From: an uncultured bacterium
Lineage (GTDB): Bacteria; Bacillota; Clostridia; Lachnospirales; Lachnospiraceae
NCBI GenBank assembly: GCA_947383005.1
Contig: CANDBT010000009.1
Span: forward strand, 57,568 to 121,567
Length of the DNA stretch: 64,000 bases
Direction: 5' to 3'
The first letter of the stretch is position 1; every line of letters starts with the position of its first letter. The notes below the pieces were generated by a model. That model did no database searches and was not told where the DNA came from. It was given only the letters and a program-made list of their open reading frames with translations. This document shows positions 31,383 to 39,779 of this stretch, piece after piece. The translations under genes and the position numbers were made by a program.

Positions 31383-31631
31383 ATGGGTAGAGTTAGATTA
31401 ACGACAGTTGACAATCCTTATGATCCATTTGAACAGTTCACTTCTTGGTTTCTGTTCGATGAGGAAAAAGGATACCATTCAGTGTCGTATCTTGGAAGAA
31501 TTGCTAGGACTTCTGATGAACTCTCTGATGAAGAGAATAATCGTGAAGAAGAAAGAGCAATCGATGAAATAATAAAGTACGATTTCAGAAACATTTACCG
31601 AAAAGTGAGAGAAAAAGCTACAACTGTTTAA
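31383..31631 (+). CDS. Conserved small protein before the packaging module
   Basis: 82 aa: MGRVRLTTVDNPYDPFEQFT, FDEEKGYHSVSYLGRIA, then an acidic segment. This NPYDPF..KGYHS..YL pattern is a common short protein just before terminase genes in clostridial phages (from memory). Function unknown. AAAGGAG lies 12 nt upstream. Confidence 0.65.
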   Translation: MGRVRLTTVDNPYDPFEQFTSWFLFDEEKGYHSVSYLGRIARTSDELSDEENNREEERAIDEIIKYDFRNIYRKVREKATTV

Positions 31632-32242
31632 CTAATGGTTTCATTGGCTGTAGTATCTCGTACAATCTTTCGGTTAGTGGCAAACAATTCATGCTGAAAC
31701 TTTCCTTTTGTTTGGTTCATTTGCTTTGCTGGAAAAAAAAGAATGTTCAATTTGTTTCATTTACTTTTCCAGTTGTTGACAAAGAACGAGTTTGACAGTC
31801 TGATTTCATGGTTTTCCAAGTTTGAATCGATGTTAAAAGCATAAAAAGAAGGTTTTTGTTGCATGAAAAAAGTTTTTCTTACAAAAATCTACACAAATAA
31901 TATTTATCACAAAATTTTTGAGACTGCCACGCTGCCTTACCGGATTTCAAAGGCATAGGGGGGAGGGTCGCCAAAATGACACCCCCTCCCTCATCGCGGC
32001 GGTCTTTAAAAATTCTCCGGGGGTATATTTTGGGGTTGGCTTTTGCTTCCGTGTGACTCTTGAAAGAGCTTCCAGGGCTAGAATTCCTCCTGCGGCTGTG
32101 GATATTCTTTCCTTTCGGATTGAATAATAACTGGTCTTGGGAGTTCTTTCAAAAGTCACACAATGTATTACCAAAACTACTACAAAACTTCTGGAAAACA
32201 AAAAGAAACCACATAATTTCTTAACGAGAGGAGGCGGCAAGG
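31632..32242 (+). other. Non-coding block before terminase, candidate packaging site
   Basis: 611 bp without a convincing gene; frames on both strands here look spurious. It holds a similar pair of TTTGTTT.CATTT.CTTT words (31,710 and 31,755), an AT-rich stretch (31,840-31,920), a G/C-rich near-palindrome (about 31,957-31,990) and a 23-bp imperfect inverted repeat (32,051-32,073 with 32,139-32,161, GTGTGACTcTTGAAAGA type). Sitting directly before the small terminase-like gene, it is the best candidate for cos/pac. Confidence 0.5.
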
Positions 32243-32584
32243 ATGAGTAAAGCCAAGGCTGTAAGCTCTTCTGATTCTTCGAGAAGAATGCGACCGGCTT
32301 TATCGCCGGAGGCTAGAGAGAATCAAATGATATCTTTGGCTATTGACCTTGCTGAGAAACAGTTAATGGAAGGTACTGCTTCTTCTCAAGTCATAACACA
32401 TTATTTGAAATTGGGGTCAACAAAAGAACGTATTGAAAAGGAGATTCTCGAAAAGCAGAAGGACTTAATAGAAGCAAAAACACAATCACTTCAATCTGCA
32501 AAGAGGATTGAAGAAATGTATGGGGAAGCTATGAAAGCATTTCGGAGTTATAGTGGTCAAGGAGATTTCGAGCCTGATGATTAA
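32243..32584 (+). CDS. Small terminase-like protein
   Basis: 113 aa. ALSPEARENQMISLAIDLAE, ASSQVITHYLKLGSTKERIE and a C-terminal helix match a family that precedes HNH and large terminase genes in many clostridial phages. It probably recognises the packaging site. No classical HTH is obvious. GAGGAGGCGGC lies upstream. Confidence 0.65.
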   Translation: MSKAKAVSSSDSSRRMRPALSPEARENQMISLAIDLAEKQLMEGTASSQVITHYLKLGSTKERIEKEILEKQKDLIEAKTQSLQSAKRIEEMYGEAMKAFRSYSGQGDFEPDD

Positions 32585-32990
32585 AACATATTCAGAGCTT
32601 ATCCGAATACCGACTTTTGAAGAACGTTATCGGTATCTTCGTCTTTTGGGAACTGTCGGAGAAGAGACGTTTGGTTTTAAGAGATGGCTCAATCAGGAAT
32701 TTTACCATTCAGACGAGTGGCAGAAATTTCGCAATAAAATTATTGTTCGTGACAACGGATGTGATTTGGGCGTTGATGGATTTCAAATCTTTGGTTCTGT
32801 TATCATTCATCATATCAATCCAATAACTTATGAGGATATTCTCAACAACAATCCATGTGTGTTTGATCCGAACAATGTTATTTGTACAAAGCACACCACA
32901 CATAACGCTATTCATTACGGAAATGAAAAACTTTTAAGTAGTCCTCTGAATGAAAGAACAAAAAATGATACATGCCCTTGGAGGTATTAG
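32577..32990 (+). CDS. HNH endonuclease
   Basis: 137 aa, start overlapping the upstream stop. HSDEWQKFRNKIIVRDNGCD, then VIIHHINPITYEDI and DPNNVICTKHTTHNAIHYG give the HNH core (HH..N..H). In HK97-like packaging modules an HNH protein beside terminase is needed for specific DNA cutting, and that role fits here. Confidence 0.82.
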   Translation: MIKTYSELIRIPTFEERYRYLRLLGTVGEETFGFKRWLNQEFYHSDEWQKFRNKIIVRDNGCDLGVDGFQIFGSVIIHHINPITYEDILNNNPCVFDPNNVICTKHTTHNAIHYGNEKLLSSPLNERTKNDTCPWRY

Positions 32991-33013
32991 AAAAAAGAAA
33001 AAGGAGAAGAATT

Positions 33014-33256
33014 ATGGATAACAAAAAATTTGCTGGTATGAGAATTGGTGAACCGATTATCGGTCATGTAGTCAACTGTTCAAAGCTTAACGTTCGTAAA
33101 GATCCGGATGCAGACGCTGAGATTCTCGGCACCATTATCGCAGGATCAGAGGTGATGATTGATGAAAGTGAATCCACAGATGACTTCTATAATATCTGTG
33201 CGGCTTCTGGATTCGAGGGATTCTGCATGAAGCAGTTCATCGAAGTTGAAGAGTAA
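33014..33256 (+). CDS. SH3-like domain protein
   Basis: 80 aa, AAAAAGGAGAAGAATT before the ATG. VNCSKLNVRKDPDADAEILG then FYNICAASGFEGFCMKQFIE is a bacterial SH3 (SH3_3) domain with the LNVRxxP..AxxLG pattern. Such domains usually bind cell wall; here it is a single unit without a signal peptide, so it may be a virion decoration or a cell-wall anchor. Confidence 0.75.
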   Translation: MDNKKFAGMRIGEPIIGHVVNCSKLNVRKDPDADAEILGTIIAGSEVMIDESESTDDFYNICAASGFEGFCMKQFIEVEE

Positions 33257-33268
33257 AGGAGAAGAACT

Positions 33269-33625
33269 ATGGAGAGCATACTGACATCAATAAAGAAACT
33301 TCTTGGAATCCCGGAAGAGTATGAACAGTTCGATACCGACGTCATTATGCATATTAACTCTGTGTTTTCAATTTTGACTCAGCTTGGTGTTGGGCCTTCC
33401 AATGGCTTTTCGATTGAAAATAAAGAGGCAACATGGCACGACTTCATCGGTGAGGAAAGTGGAATCGAGATGGTAAAGAGCTACATACATTTGAAAGTTA
33501 AGCTCCTTTTTGATCCACCGCTCAGCTCTGCGGTTATAGAAGCAATGAATCAAATGATTAAAGAATTAGAGTGGCGGCTCAATGCTGCTGTCGATCCATC
33601 GAAAGGAGGAAATCAAAATGGTTAA
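33269..33625 (+). CDS. Head-tail connector (gp6-like)
   Basis: 118 aa: SILTSIKKLLGIPEEYEQFD, IMHINSVFSILTQLGVG, YIHLKVKLLFDPPLSSAVIE and a C-terminal ELEWRLN. This is a typical helical gp6/gp15-like connector of HK97-type phages, forming the ring beneath the portal. Its position before TerL rather than after the capsid is unusual. Confidence 0.82.
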   Translation: MESILTSIKKLLGIPEEYEQFDTDVIMHINSVFSILTQLGVGPSNGFSIENKEATWHDFIGEESGIEMVKSYIHLKVKLLFDPPLSSAVIEAMNQMIKELEWRLNAAVDPSKGGNQNG

Positions 33626-33703
33626 GAATGAGCTTTATCATCATGGTATCCTCGGCCAGAAGTGGGGAGTGAGACGTTTTCAGAATAAAGACGGCACTTT
33701 GAC
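33604..33703 (+). repeat. 100-bp perfect direct repeat, copy A (tag module)
   Basis: Identical to 35,026-35,125. It covers the ribosome binding site, start codon and the first 28 codons, which encode the HHGILGQKWG tag. A 30-bp part of it also occurs at the 34,130 gene. Confidence 0.9.
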
Positions 33704-34133
33704 AAATGAGGGTCAGAAGAGATATGAACGTGATAAGCTGGAAAATGCCGGAAAGAAGAAAGACAATCGTATCGATGTGTCACAGCCAGATCCTAATAGA
33801 TGGGTAAAGGAAGACCTTACCCGTCGGCAGAATGTTGTGAACACGACTTCTAAACTTGTCGATGAGTTTGGAAAGATTGAGAAAGAAACCAGACCAAAGG
33901 CGACAACGACTAAAATGGATTTATCAAAAATGAGCGATAAAGAAATGCGGGAGCGGATAAACCGTGAACTTCTTGAGCAGCAGTACAATAAGCTTTTCTC
34001 TGAAGTTAGTCCGGCTGACGTATCAAAAGGGAGAAAATACACCCAAGCTATTCTTGAAACTGCCGGGACTGTGCTAACTTTGACAAGTTCTGCTCTTGCT
34101 ATAGCACTGTCAATAAAGGAGTTAAAGGGATGA
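33618..34133 (+). CDS. Tag protein 1 (HHGILGQKWG N-terminus), membrane C-terminus
   Basis: 171 aa. Residues 8-29 are HHGILGQKWGVRRFQNKDGT, a short motif found at the start of many phage head-region proteins. The middle is charged and helical; the C-terminus (about 145-166, ILETAGTVLTLTSSALAIAL) is hydrophobic. It may be virion-associated or injected and then insert in membrane. Its stop overlaps the next gene's start. Confidence 0.65.
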   Translation: MVKNELYHHGILGQKWGVRRFQNKDGTLTNEGQKRYERDKLENAGKKKDNRIDVSQPDPNRWVKEDLTRRQNVVNTTSKLVDEFGKIEKETRPKATTTKMDLSKMSDKEMRERINRELLEQQYNKLFSEVSPADVSKGRKYTQAILETAGTVLTLTSSALAIALSIKELKG

Positions 34134-35017
34134 GTCACATTTCACATCATGGTATCCTCGGCCAGAAGTGGGGAAATCGAAATGGACCGCCTTATCCGTT
34201 AGGTGGCGGTGACTATACTGCGGCGGAAAAAAGAGCTATCTATACAAAAAGACGCCGTGGAAACAGTATTTACAATAAGAAACATTTCGACGAAGTTCTC
34301 AAATCCGATAAGACTACTCTGAGTACATTGTCTTATGATAAGGATAGAACCAAAGGAACTGATATGTTCTATGCCACTCATAATACATTGGATAAGCATC
34401 AGTATAATGCTTTGTTTAATCGAAAAATTCCCCAAACCATTTATGACGAGACAGGAAATCCGATTGGAACCGGAATGTTTATGAAGTATAGGATAGACAA
34501 TTCCATAAAGCGTGATTTAAAAGTAGCAAGCGAAGATTCCGGGGCTGAAGTCTTTAGACAGCTTTACAAGAAGGACCGAGATTTCTATAACTTTGTTACA
34601 GATGATGAACGTATGCAGAATTACTTTGTCAGCGATAAGTATAAGTTTAAAGGATACAGAGAAGCCAGAGACGTTCTGAAGAAGATGAAAGATTCAGATT
34701 ACGTTCCAACCGCTGACGAGCTTCAAAAAGTCTATCGGATGTTTAACTATGTTATTCCATATGATGGTCAGGGCAATGCTCGTGAAGGAAAAGATGTTCT
34801 GACGCAAAGAACCAAATTTTTTGCAGCTTGCAAAGATGCTGGTTATGGTGCTGTTCTTGACACAAACGATGCTATTTATGGTGGGTTTAAGGCGAAATCT
34901 CCCGTGATAGTTTTCGATATGGAACAGGTTGTTCCAAAAGATGTATACCGGACAAAAGTAAGTGATCAAAGATTTTCGGAGTTGGCATTAGCTGGACGAA
35001 AACTTCTCGGTTTATAA
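34130..35017 (+). CDS. Tag protein 2, possible virion-delivered effector
   Basis: 295 aa. Residues 5-15 carry the same HHGILGQKWG tag, followed by PYPLGGGDYTAAEKRA. The remaining 250 residues form a soluble alpha/beta domain (FYATHNTLDKHQYNALFNRK; MKYRIDNSIKRDLKVASEDS; AKSPVIVFDMEQVVPKDVYR). I do not recognise a family; the general look recalls phage ADP-ribosyltransferase-like effectors, but no catalytic set can be identified. Confidence 0.55.
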   Translation: MSHISHHGILGQKWGNRNGPPYPLGGGDYTAAEKRAIYTKRRRGNSIYNKKHFDEVLKSDKTTLSTLSYDKDRTKGTDMFYATHNTLDKHQYNALFNRKIPQTIYDETGNPIGTGMFMKYRIDNSIKRDLKVASEDSGAEVFRQLYKKDRDFYNFVTDDERMQNYFVSDKYKFKGYREARDVLKKMKDSDYVPTADELQKVYRMFNYVIPYDGQGNAREGKDVLTQRTKFFAACKDAGYGAVLDTNDAIYGGFKAKSPVIVFDMEQVVPKDVYRTKVSDQRFSELALAGRKLLGL

Positions 35018-35025
35018 GATTTAAT

Positions 35026-35125
35026 AGGAGGAAATCAAAATGGTTAAGAATGAGCTTTATCATCATGGTATCCTCGGCCAGAAGTGGGGAGTGAGACGTT
35101 TTCAGAATAAAGACGGCACTTTGAC
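35026..35125 (+). repeat. 100-bp perfect direct repeat, copy B (tag module)
   Basis: Identical to 33,604-33,703 over ribosome binding site, start and tag codons, after which the two genes are unrelated. Suggests tag exchange by recombination or gene conversion. Confidence 0.9.
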
Positions 35126-35918
35126 TCAGGCTGGTAAAAATCGCCGTAAGAAAGAAGATACTGAAACTGATCAGGTTGCTAAAGGAAAATCGTTCGTAGA
35201 ACGCTATAGCAATCAGAAAATATCTCAAATGGGAAAAGCCAGTGGAGCCGGTGAAGAACTAGCTGTACAAGCAATCGCTTATACCACCGCCATTGCAACA
35301 ATGTACGGCATATCGAAGCTTAGTGAACATTTTTCGAGAAAGTCTAAAATGAAAGAACTTGATGAATACAACAAGACTAAAGACATCAAGAGTTTTAGCG
35401 ATGCTCCGAGATTATCTCAAAAGATGAGCGCAAAAGATAGCATGAAGCATACGAATCCAGATTATCCATCTGAAGGAACGACAATGAACTGTACTTTCTG
35501 TACAACGGCAATGGCTTTGAGAGAAAAAGGATATGATATAAGAGCGAGAAAGGTTAAAGGCGATGGTTTTTATGCTGATGATCTTTTTAAAGCAACTTTT
35601 AATTCTTCCGAAATTAAGATGCCAAAGCGAAGCAAACCAGATGATGTCTTAAAGACGTTAGCTTCCAACGGAAATGGAGCTTACGGAAATTTAACAGTTA
35701 TATGGACTCTCGGAGGCGGTCATAGTGTATTCTGGAAGAATGAAAATGGAAAGACACATATTTACGATGGGCAATCAGGAGAGGAAATTACTAGCTCAGC
35801 CTCGGCTACGAGAAATTTTATGAGTTATGTAAATCTTCGCAATGTTAAGTATAATAGACTTGATAACTGTAAGCCAACAGAGTATGCTTTAGCTATCGTT
35901 GAAAGAAATGATAAGTAA
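35040..35918 (+). CDS. Tag protein 3 with papain-like toxin (Tox-PL-like) domain
   Basis: 292 aa. An N-terminal tag (8-28) is followed by a hydrophobic stretch (about 74-93). The C-terminal domain (about 140-290) has TMNCTFCTTAMALREKGYDI (Cys151/Cys154), TLGGGHSVFW (His228) and HIYDGQSGE (Asp243). This Cys-His-Asp layout is typical of papain-fold toxins (Tox-PL) that act as proteases or deamidases. Combined with the tag it looks like a virion-packaged effector delivered into the host. Activity and target are unknown. Confidence 0.65.
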   Translation: MVKNELYHHGILGQKWGVRRFQNKDGTLTQAGKNRRKKEDTETDQVAKGKSFVERYSNQKISQMGKASGAGEELAVQAIAYTTAIATMYGISKLSEHFSRKSKMKELDEYNKTKDIKSFSDAPRLSQKMSAKDSMKHTNPDYPSEGTTMNCTFCTTAMALREKGYDIRARKVKGDGFYADDLFKATFNSSEIKMPKRSKPDDVLKTLASNGNGAYGNLTVIWTLGGGHSVFWKNENGKTHIYDGQSGEEITSSASATRNFMSYVNLRNVKYNRLDNCKPTEYALAIVERNDK

Positions 35919-35931
35919 GGAGGCGATATCT

Positions 35932-36156
35932 ATGACAGTAAAAGAAGCTGTTGCTATCTTAACTAAAAAATATCCTGGAAGAGTTGTTCTTGGGTATTGG
36001 GAAGATGGCGATGATTACATTTTTAATACAAAACCTATCAAAGCTATTCGTGGACTTGCTGCACCCGGACAGTTTGTCGTTACAAAAGACGGAGATGTTT
36101 ACGGAACAAATCCTATGCGGCATAATCTTGATCCTAAGGCGATGAAGAAAATTTGA
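35932..36156 (+). CDS. Small protein after the toxin-like gene
   Basis: 74 aa, start behind AGGAGGCGATATCT. MTVKEAVAILTKKYPGRVVL then DDYIFNTKPI and GQFVVTKDGDVYGTNPMRHN. It could be an immunity partner for the papain-like domain or an independent phage protein; the sequence does not decide. No membrane segment. Confidence 0.55.
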   Translation: MTVKEAVAILTKKYPGRVVLGYWEDGDDYIFNTKPIKAIRGLAAPGQFVVTKDGDVYGTNPMRHNLDPKAMKKI

Positions 36157-36178
36157 GAAATTAAGAGGTAAATAAAAT

Positions 36179-37924
36179 ATGGCGTTATCGAATACTGCCG
36201 TTCCTAAATACTACGGCATGTTTCGAGATGCCGTACTCGGAGGTAGGATTCCAATCTGTCACGAGATAGAAATGGAGATGCAACGCATTGATGAGCTGAT
36301 TGCAGATCGTGGAATCTATTATGATGATGAAGCTGTCGAAGGGTGGATTCGTTATTGTGAAGGTGAACTTACACTTACCGATGGGTCTGACCTAGTCCTA
36401 CTTGATTCATTTAAACTATGGGCAGAACAGATTTTCGGATGGTACTATTACGAAGAAAGAAGTATCTACGAACCAAACCCTGACGGACATGGCGGACACT
36501 ATATCAATAAATGGATAAAAAAACGGCTTATCAACAAACAGTATCTTATTGTTGGAAGAGGTGCTTCTAAATCATTATATGAGTCCTGTCTTCAGAGTTA
36601 CTTTCTTAACATTGATACATCAACAACCTATCAGATGACTACTGCTCCTACCATGAAGCAGGCAGAGGAAGTGATGTCCCCAATACGAACAGCTATCACT
36701 CGTTCGAGAGGTCCGTTGTTCGCTTTTCTCACAGAAGGTTCTTTGCAGAATACCACCGGTTCAAAAGCAAATCGTGTGAAACTTGCCTCCACTAAAAAAG
36801 GAATTGAGAATTTTCTTACAGGGTCGCTTCTCGAAATCCGTCCAATGTCAATCGACAAGCTTCAGGGTATGAGACCAAAGTTTGCTACGATTGATGAATG
36901 GCTTTCTGGAGATGTAAGAGAAGATGTTGTTGGTGCTATTGAACAAGGTGCATCCAAGGTTGATGATTGGCTTATTGTTGCGGTGAGTTCTGAAGGTACC
37001 GTTCGTAACGGGAGCGGTGATACGATCAAAATGGAATTGATGAAGATTCTGAAAGGAGAATACCGCGACATCCATACTTCTATATGGTGGTATAAACTGG
37101 ATTCTGTTGATGAAGTCGGCAATCCTGATATGTGGCAGAAAGCAAATCCTAATCTTGGTGTTACTGTCACCTATGACACATACCAAAGAGATGTGGAAAG
37201 AGCTGAAAATGCTCCTGCGGCGAGAAACGATATCCTTGCAAAACGTTTCGGTCTTCCGATGGAGGGATACACATACTACTTTACATATGAAGAAACTCTT
37301 CCGCACCGTAAACGTGAATACTGGCAAATGCCCTGTTCTATGGGTGGCGATTTATCACGAGGTGATGACTTTTGTGCATTTACGTTTCTATTTCCTATTT
37401 CTGGTGGAGCATTTGGTGTCAAAACAAGAGCTTATATTTCTGAGCTAACTCTTATGAAACTTCCAGCAGCATTAAGAATCAAATATGATCAATTCATAAA
37501 AGAAGGCAGTCTTATCGTTATGGAAGGCACTGTTTTGGATACAATGTTGGTTTATGAAGATCTTGATGAATATACTGTTAAATGTGGGTATGACATCCGT
37601 TGCTTTGGGTATGACCCATACTACGCTAAAGAATTTGTTGAGCGTTGGTCTTCTGAGAATGGACCATTTGGTATTGTAAAAGTTCCACAAGGGGCAAAAA
37701 CAGAATCTGTTCCTTTAGGAGAGTTGAAAAAGTTATCCGAGGAACGGATGTTGCTGTTTGATGAAGAACTTATGACTTTCTGTATGGGAAACTGCATCAC
37801 ATTAGAAGATACCAACGGAAACCGGAAATTGTATAAGAAACGTGGCGACCAAAAGATCGACACAGTGGCGGCAATGATGGATGCATATATAGCATACAAA
37901 CTTAACAGAGATGCTTTTGAGTAA
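36179..37924 (+). CDS. terL: Terminase large subunit
   Basis: 581 aa, HK97/lambda-like Terminase_1 type. N-terminal ATPase: Walker A-like LIVGRGASKS (about 123-132), TAPTMKQAEEV, Walker B FATIDEWLS (about 235) and coupling AVSSEG. C-terminal RNase H-like nuclease: MGGDLSRGDDF (about 390), RCFGYDPYY, and IDTVAAMMDAY near the end. It powers DNA translocation into the prohead and cuts concatemers. Full length. A terminator follows. Confidence 0.93.
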   Translation: MALSNTAVPKYYGMFRDAVLGGRIPICHEIEMEMQRIDELIADRGIYYDDEAVEGWIRYCEGELTLTDGSDLVLLDSFKLWAEQIFGWYYYEERSIYEPNPDGHGGHYINKWIKKRLINKQYLIVGRGASKSLYESCLQSYFLNIDTSTTYQMTTAPTMKQAEEVMSPIRTAITRSRGPLFAFLTEGSLQNTTGSKANRVKLASTKKGIENFLTGSLLEIRPMSIDKLQGMRPKFATIDEWLSGDVREDVVGAIEQGASKVDDWLIVAVSSEGTVRNGSGDTIKMELMKILKGEYRDIHTSIWWYKLDSVDEVGNPDMWQKANPNLGVTVTYDTYQRDVERAENAPAARNDILAKRFGLPMEGYTYYFTYEETLPHRKREYWQMPCSMGGDLSRGDDFCAFTFLFPISGGAFGVKTRAYISELTLMKLPAALRIKYDQFIKEGSLIVMEGTVLDTMLVYEDLDEYTVKCGYDIRCFGYDPYYAKEFVERWSSENGPFGIVKVPQGAKTESVPLGELKKLSEERMLLFDEELMTFCMGNCITLEDTNGNRKLYKKRGDQKIDTVAAMMDAYIAYKLNRDAFE

Positions 37925-37940
37925 TCTTTGATGAAATGGT

Positions 37941-37964
37941 AGAACCGACATCGGTTCTTTTTTT
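37941..37964 (+). terminator. Intrinsic terminator
   Basis: AGAACCGA pairs with TCGGTTCT over a 2-nt loop, followed by TTTTTTT. Separates terL from the portal side. Confidence 0.8.
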
Positions 37965-37994
37965 ATGTTTAAAAACGATAAGGAGGTGAGTGCA

Positions 37995-38444
37995 TTGTCT
38001 GAGCTTAAACACCATGGAATTATCGGACAGAAATGGGGTATTCGACGAACACCGGAGCAGCTTGGGAATCTTAGCAAGAAGGATTCAAAATGGATTGCAA
38101 AAAAGAGCGATAAGATTACGGCGCAAGCTGAGAAGAAGACTTCCAGAGAACTTAACAAGTATGCTGATGAGCTAATGAAGAACCCTAACGCAGTTACAAA
38201 GTCCGGTAAACTGAGTGCTGCGACTATAACCGCATATAACCGGAGGAAAGCTGAACTTATGAGCCAATCGGTATCAAGTTTGCGTTCTCCGTCTGGAAAA
38301 GTTATCCAATTCGTAGCAAAGCGTGGGGAAATGGGAGTTATGATGGCACTCGCCGATGAAGGTTACAATATGGCGCAGTTGAAAAACGGAGTATGGTCAT
38401 CTGGAAGAGTGGCTTATAAGAAAACCGTTTTGGATAAAGCATAG
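37995..38444 (+). CDS. Tag protein 4 (HHGIIGQKWG N-terminus)
   Basis: 149 aa from a TTG start 9 nt after AAGGAGGTGAG. Residues 6-17 are HHGIIGQKWGIR, the fourth copy of the tag and the most diverged at DNA level. The body is basic and helical (..KKDSKWIAKKSDKITAQAE..) with a C-terminal hydrophobic patch. This form is the usual minor head protein beside portals in clostridial phages; function unproven. Confidence 0.65.
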   Translation: MSELKHHGIIGQKWGIRRTPEQLGNLSKKDSKWIAKKSDKITAQAEKKTSRELNKYADELMKNPNAVTKSGKLSAATITAYNRRKAELMSQSVSSLRSPSGKVIQFVAKRGEMGVMMALADEGYNMAQLKNGVWSSGRVAYKKTVLDKA

Positions 38445-38457
38445 GGGGTGAGCATAA

Positions 38458-39720
38458 ATGGAATTTTCTTTCGGTTCCAGGCTGAGACATGCTTGGAACG
38501 CTTTTACAAGCAATAAAGACCCAACAAGGGCTTATATGAATATAGGTAGCGGGTATGGATACAGACCTGATCGTCCAAGATTTTCTATGGGAAATGAACG
38601 GTCAATCGTTACGTCCGTTTTCAATCGTATTGCATTGGATGTAGCTGCGATTGATATAAAACATGTTCGGCTGGATAAGAATGGGCGATTTCTCGAAACT
38701 ATTGATTCCTGTCTTAATAACTGTCTGTCGTTAGAGGCAAATCTTGATCAGACAGGCAGGGCATTTATACAGGATGCTGTTATGTCATTGTTGGATGAAG
38801 GATGCGTTGCCCTTGTTCCAGTAGACACAGATGATGACCCAGAAGATGGGTTACCAGGCTCTTTTGATATTTGTTCACTGAGAGTTGCTAAGATACTGGA
38901 ATGGTATCCGGGGCATGTGCGACTCCGCATTTACAATGAACGGAAAGGAGAAAAAGAGGATATTCTTCTTCCAAAACGATTTGTCTGCATAATTGAGAAT
39001 CCACTTTATGCTGTAATCAATGAGCCAAACTCAACTATGAAACGCTTAGTAAGAAAATTAAGTTTATTGGATGTGACAGATGAACAAACGGCTTCCGGTA
39101 AGCTTGATTTGATTATTCAGCTTCCATATGTAATTAAAACAGAGGCACGGAGACAACAGGCTGAAAATAGGAGAAAAGACATTGAGCAGCAGTTAGCCGG
39201 TTCTAAGTATGGAATTGCGTACACAGATGGAACGGAACATATTACTCAGTTGAATCGTTCTCTTGAGAATAATCTCATGAAGCAGATTGAGTATTTAACT
39301 TCTCTGCTATTCAGTCAGCTCGGTATTACTCAGAGTATTCTTGATGGTACCGCTGATGAAAAAACGATGCTGAATTACTATAGCAGGACTATAGAGCCTA
39401 TCGTGTCAGCTATTGTGGATGAAATGAAGCGGAAGTTTCTTACAAAAACAGCTCGATCTCAGAAACAAGACATTATGTATTTCAGAGATCCATTCAAGCT
39501 TGTTCCGGTAGACAGTATTGCTGAAATTGCAGACAAATTTACAAGAAATGAAATTATGACATCCAATGAAATCAGGCAAGTCATTGGTATGCGCCCGTCT
39601 TCCGATCCAAAAGCAGATGAATTGGTGAATAGTAATATTAGTCAACCAAACGAAACTAAATCAAATGGGCAGAATCTTCCAAGTCGAGAAGAAACTGAAG
39701 AAGAACCCAGAACAGGTTAG
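38458..39720 (+). CDS. Portal protein
   Basis: 420 aa, HK97-type Phage_portal pattern. NERSIVTSVFNRIALDVAAI near the N-terminus, wing residues to about 200, the GKLDLIIQLPYV stem region, LFSQLGITQSILDGTADEKT, and an acidic, disordered C-terminal tail. It forms the dodecameric DNA gate. GGGGGTGAG lies upstream. Confidence 0.9.
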   Translation: MEFSFGSRLRHAWNAFTSNKDPTRAYMNIGSGYGYRPDRPRFSMGNERSIVTSVFNRIALDVAAIDIKHVRLDKNGRFLETIDSCLNNCLSLEANLDQTGRAFIQDAVMSLLDEGCVALVPVDTDDDPEDGLPGSFDICSLRVAKILEWYPGHVRLRIYNERKGEKEDILLPKRFVCIIENPLYAVINEPNSTMKRLVRKLSLLDVTDEQTASGKLDLIIQLPYVIKTEARRQQAENRRKDIEQQLAGSKYGIAYTDGTEHITQLNRSLENNLMKQIEYLTSLLFSQLGITQSILDGTADEKTMLNYYSRTIEPIVSAIVDEMKRKFLTKTARSQKQDIMYFRDPFKLVPVDSIAEIADKFTRNEIMTSNEIRQVIGMRPSSDPKADELVNSNISQPNETKSNGQNLPSREETEEEPRTG

Positions 39721-39779
39721 CAGTTGTTGAATCAATTAGAGAAACTCATAACTACAAGAAATGAAGGAGGTAATTCAAA

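Noticed and set aside
31918-32240. Open frames on both strands in the pre-terminase spacer
   Set aside because: They lack ribosome binding sites and recognisable features, and span inverted repeats better explained as a DNA site.
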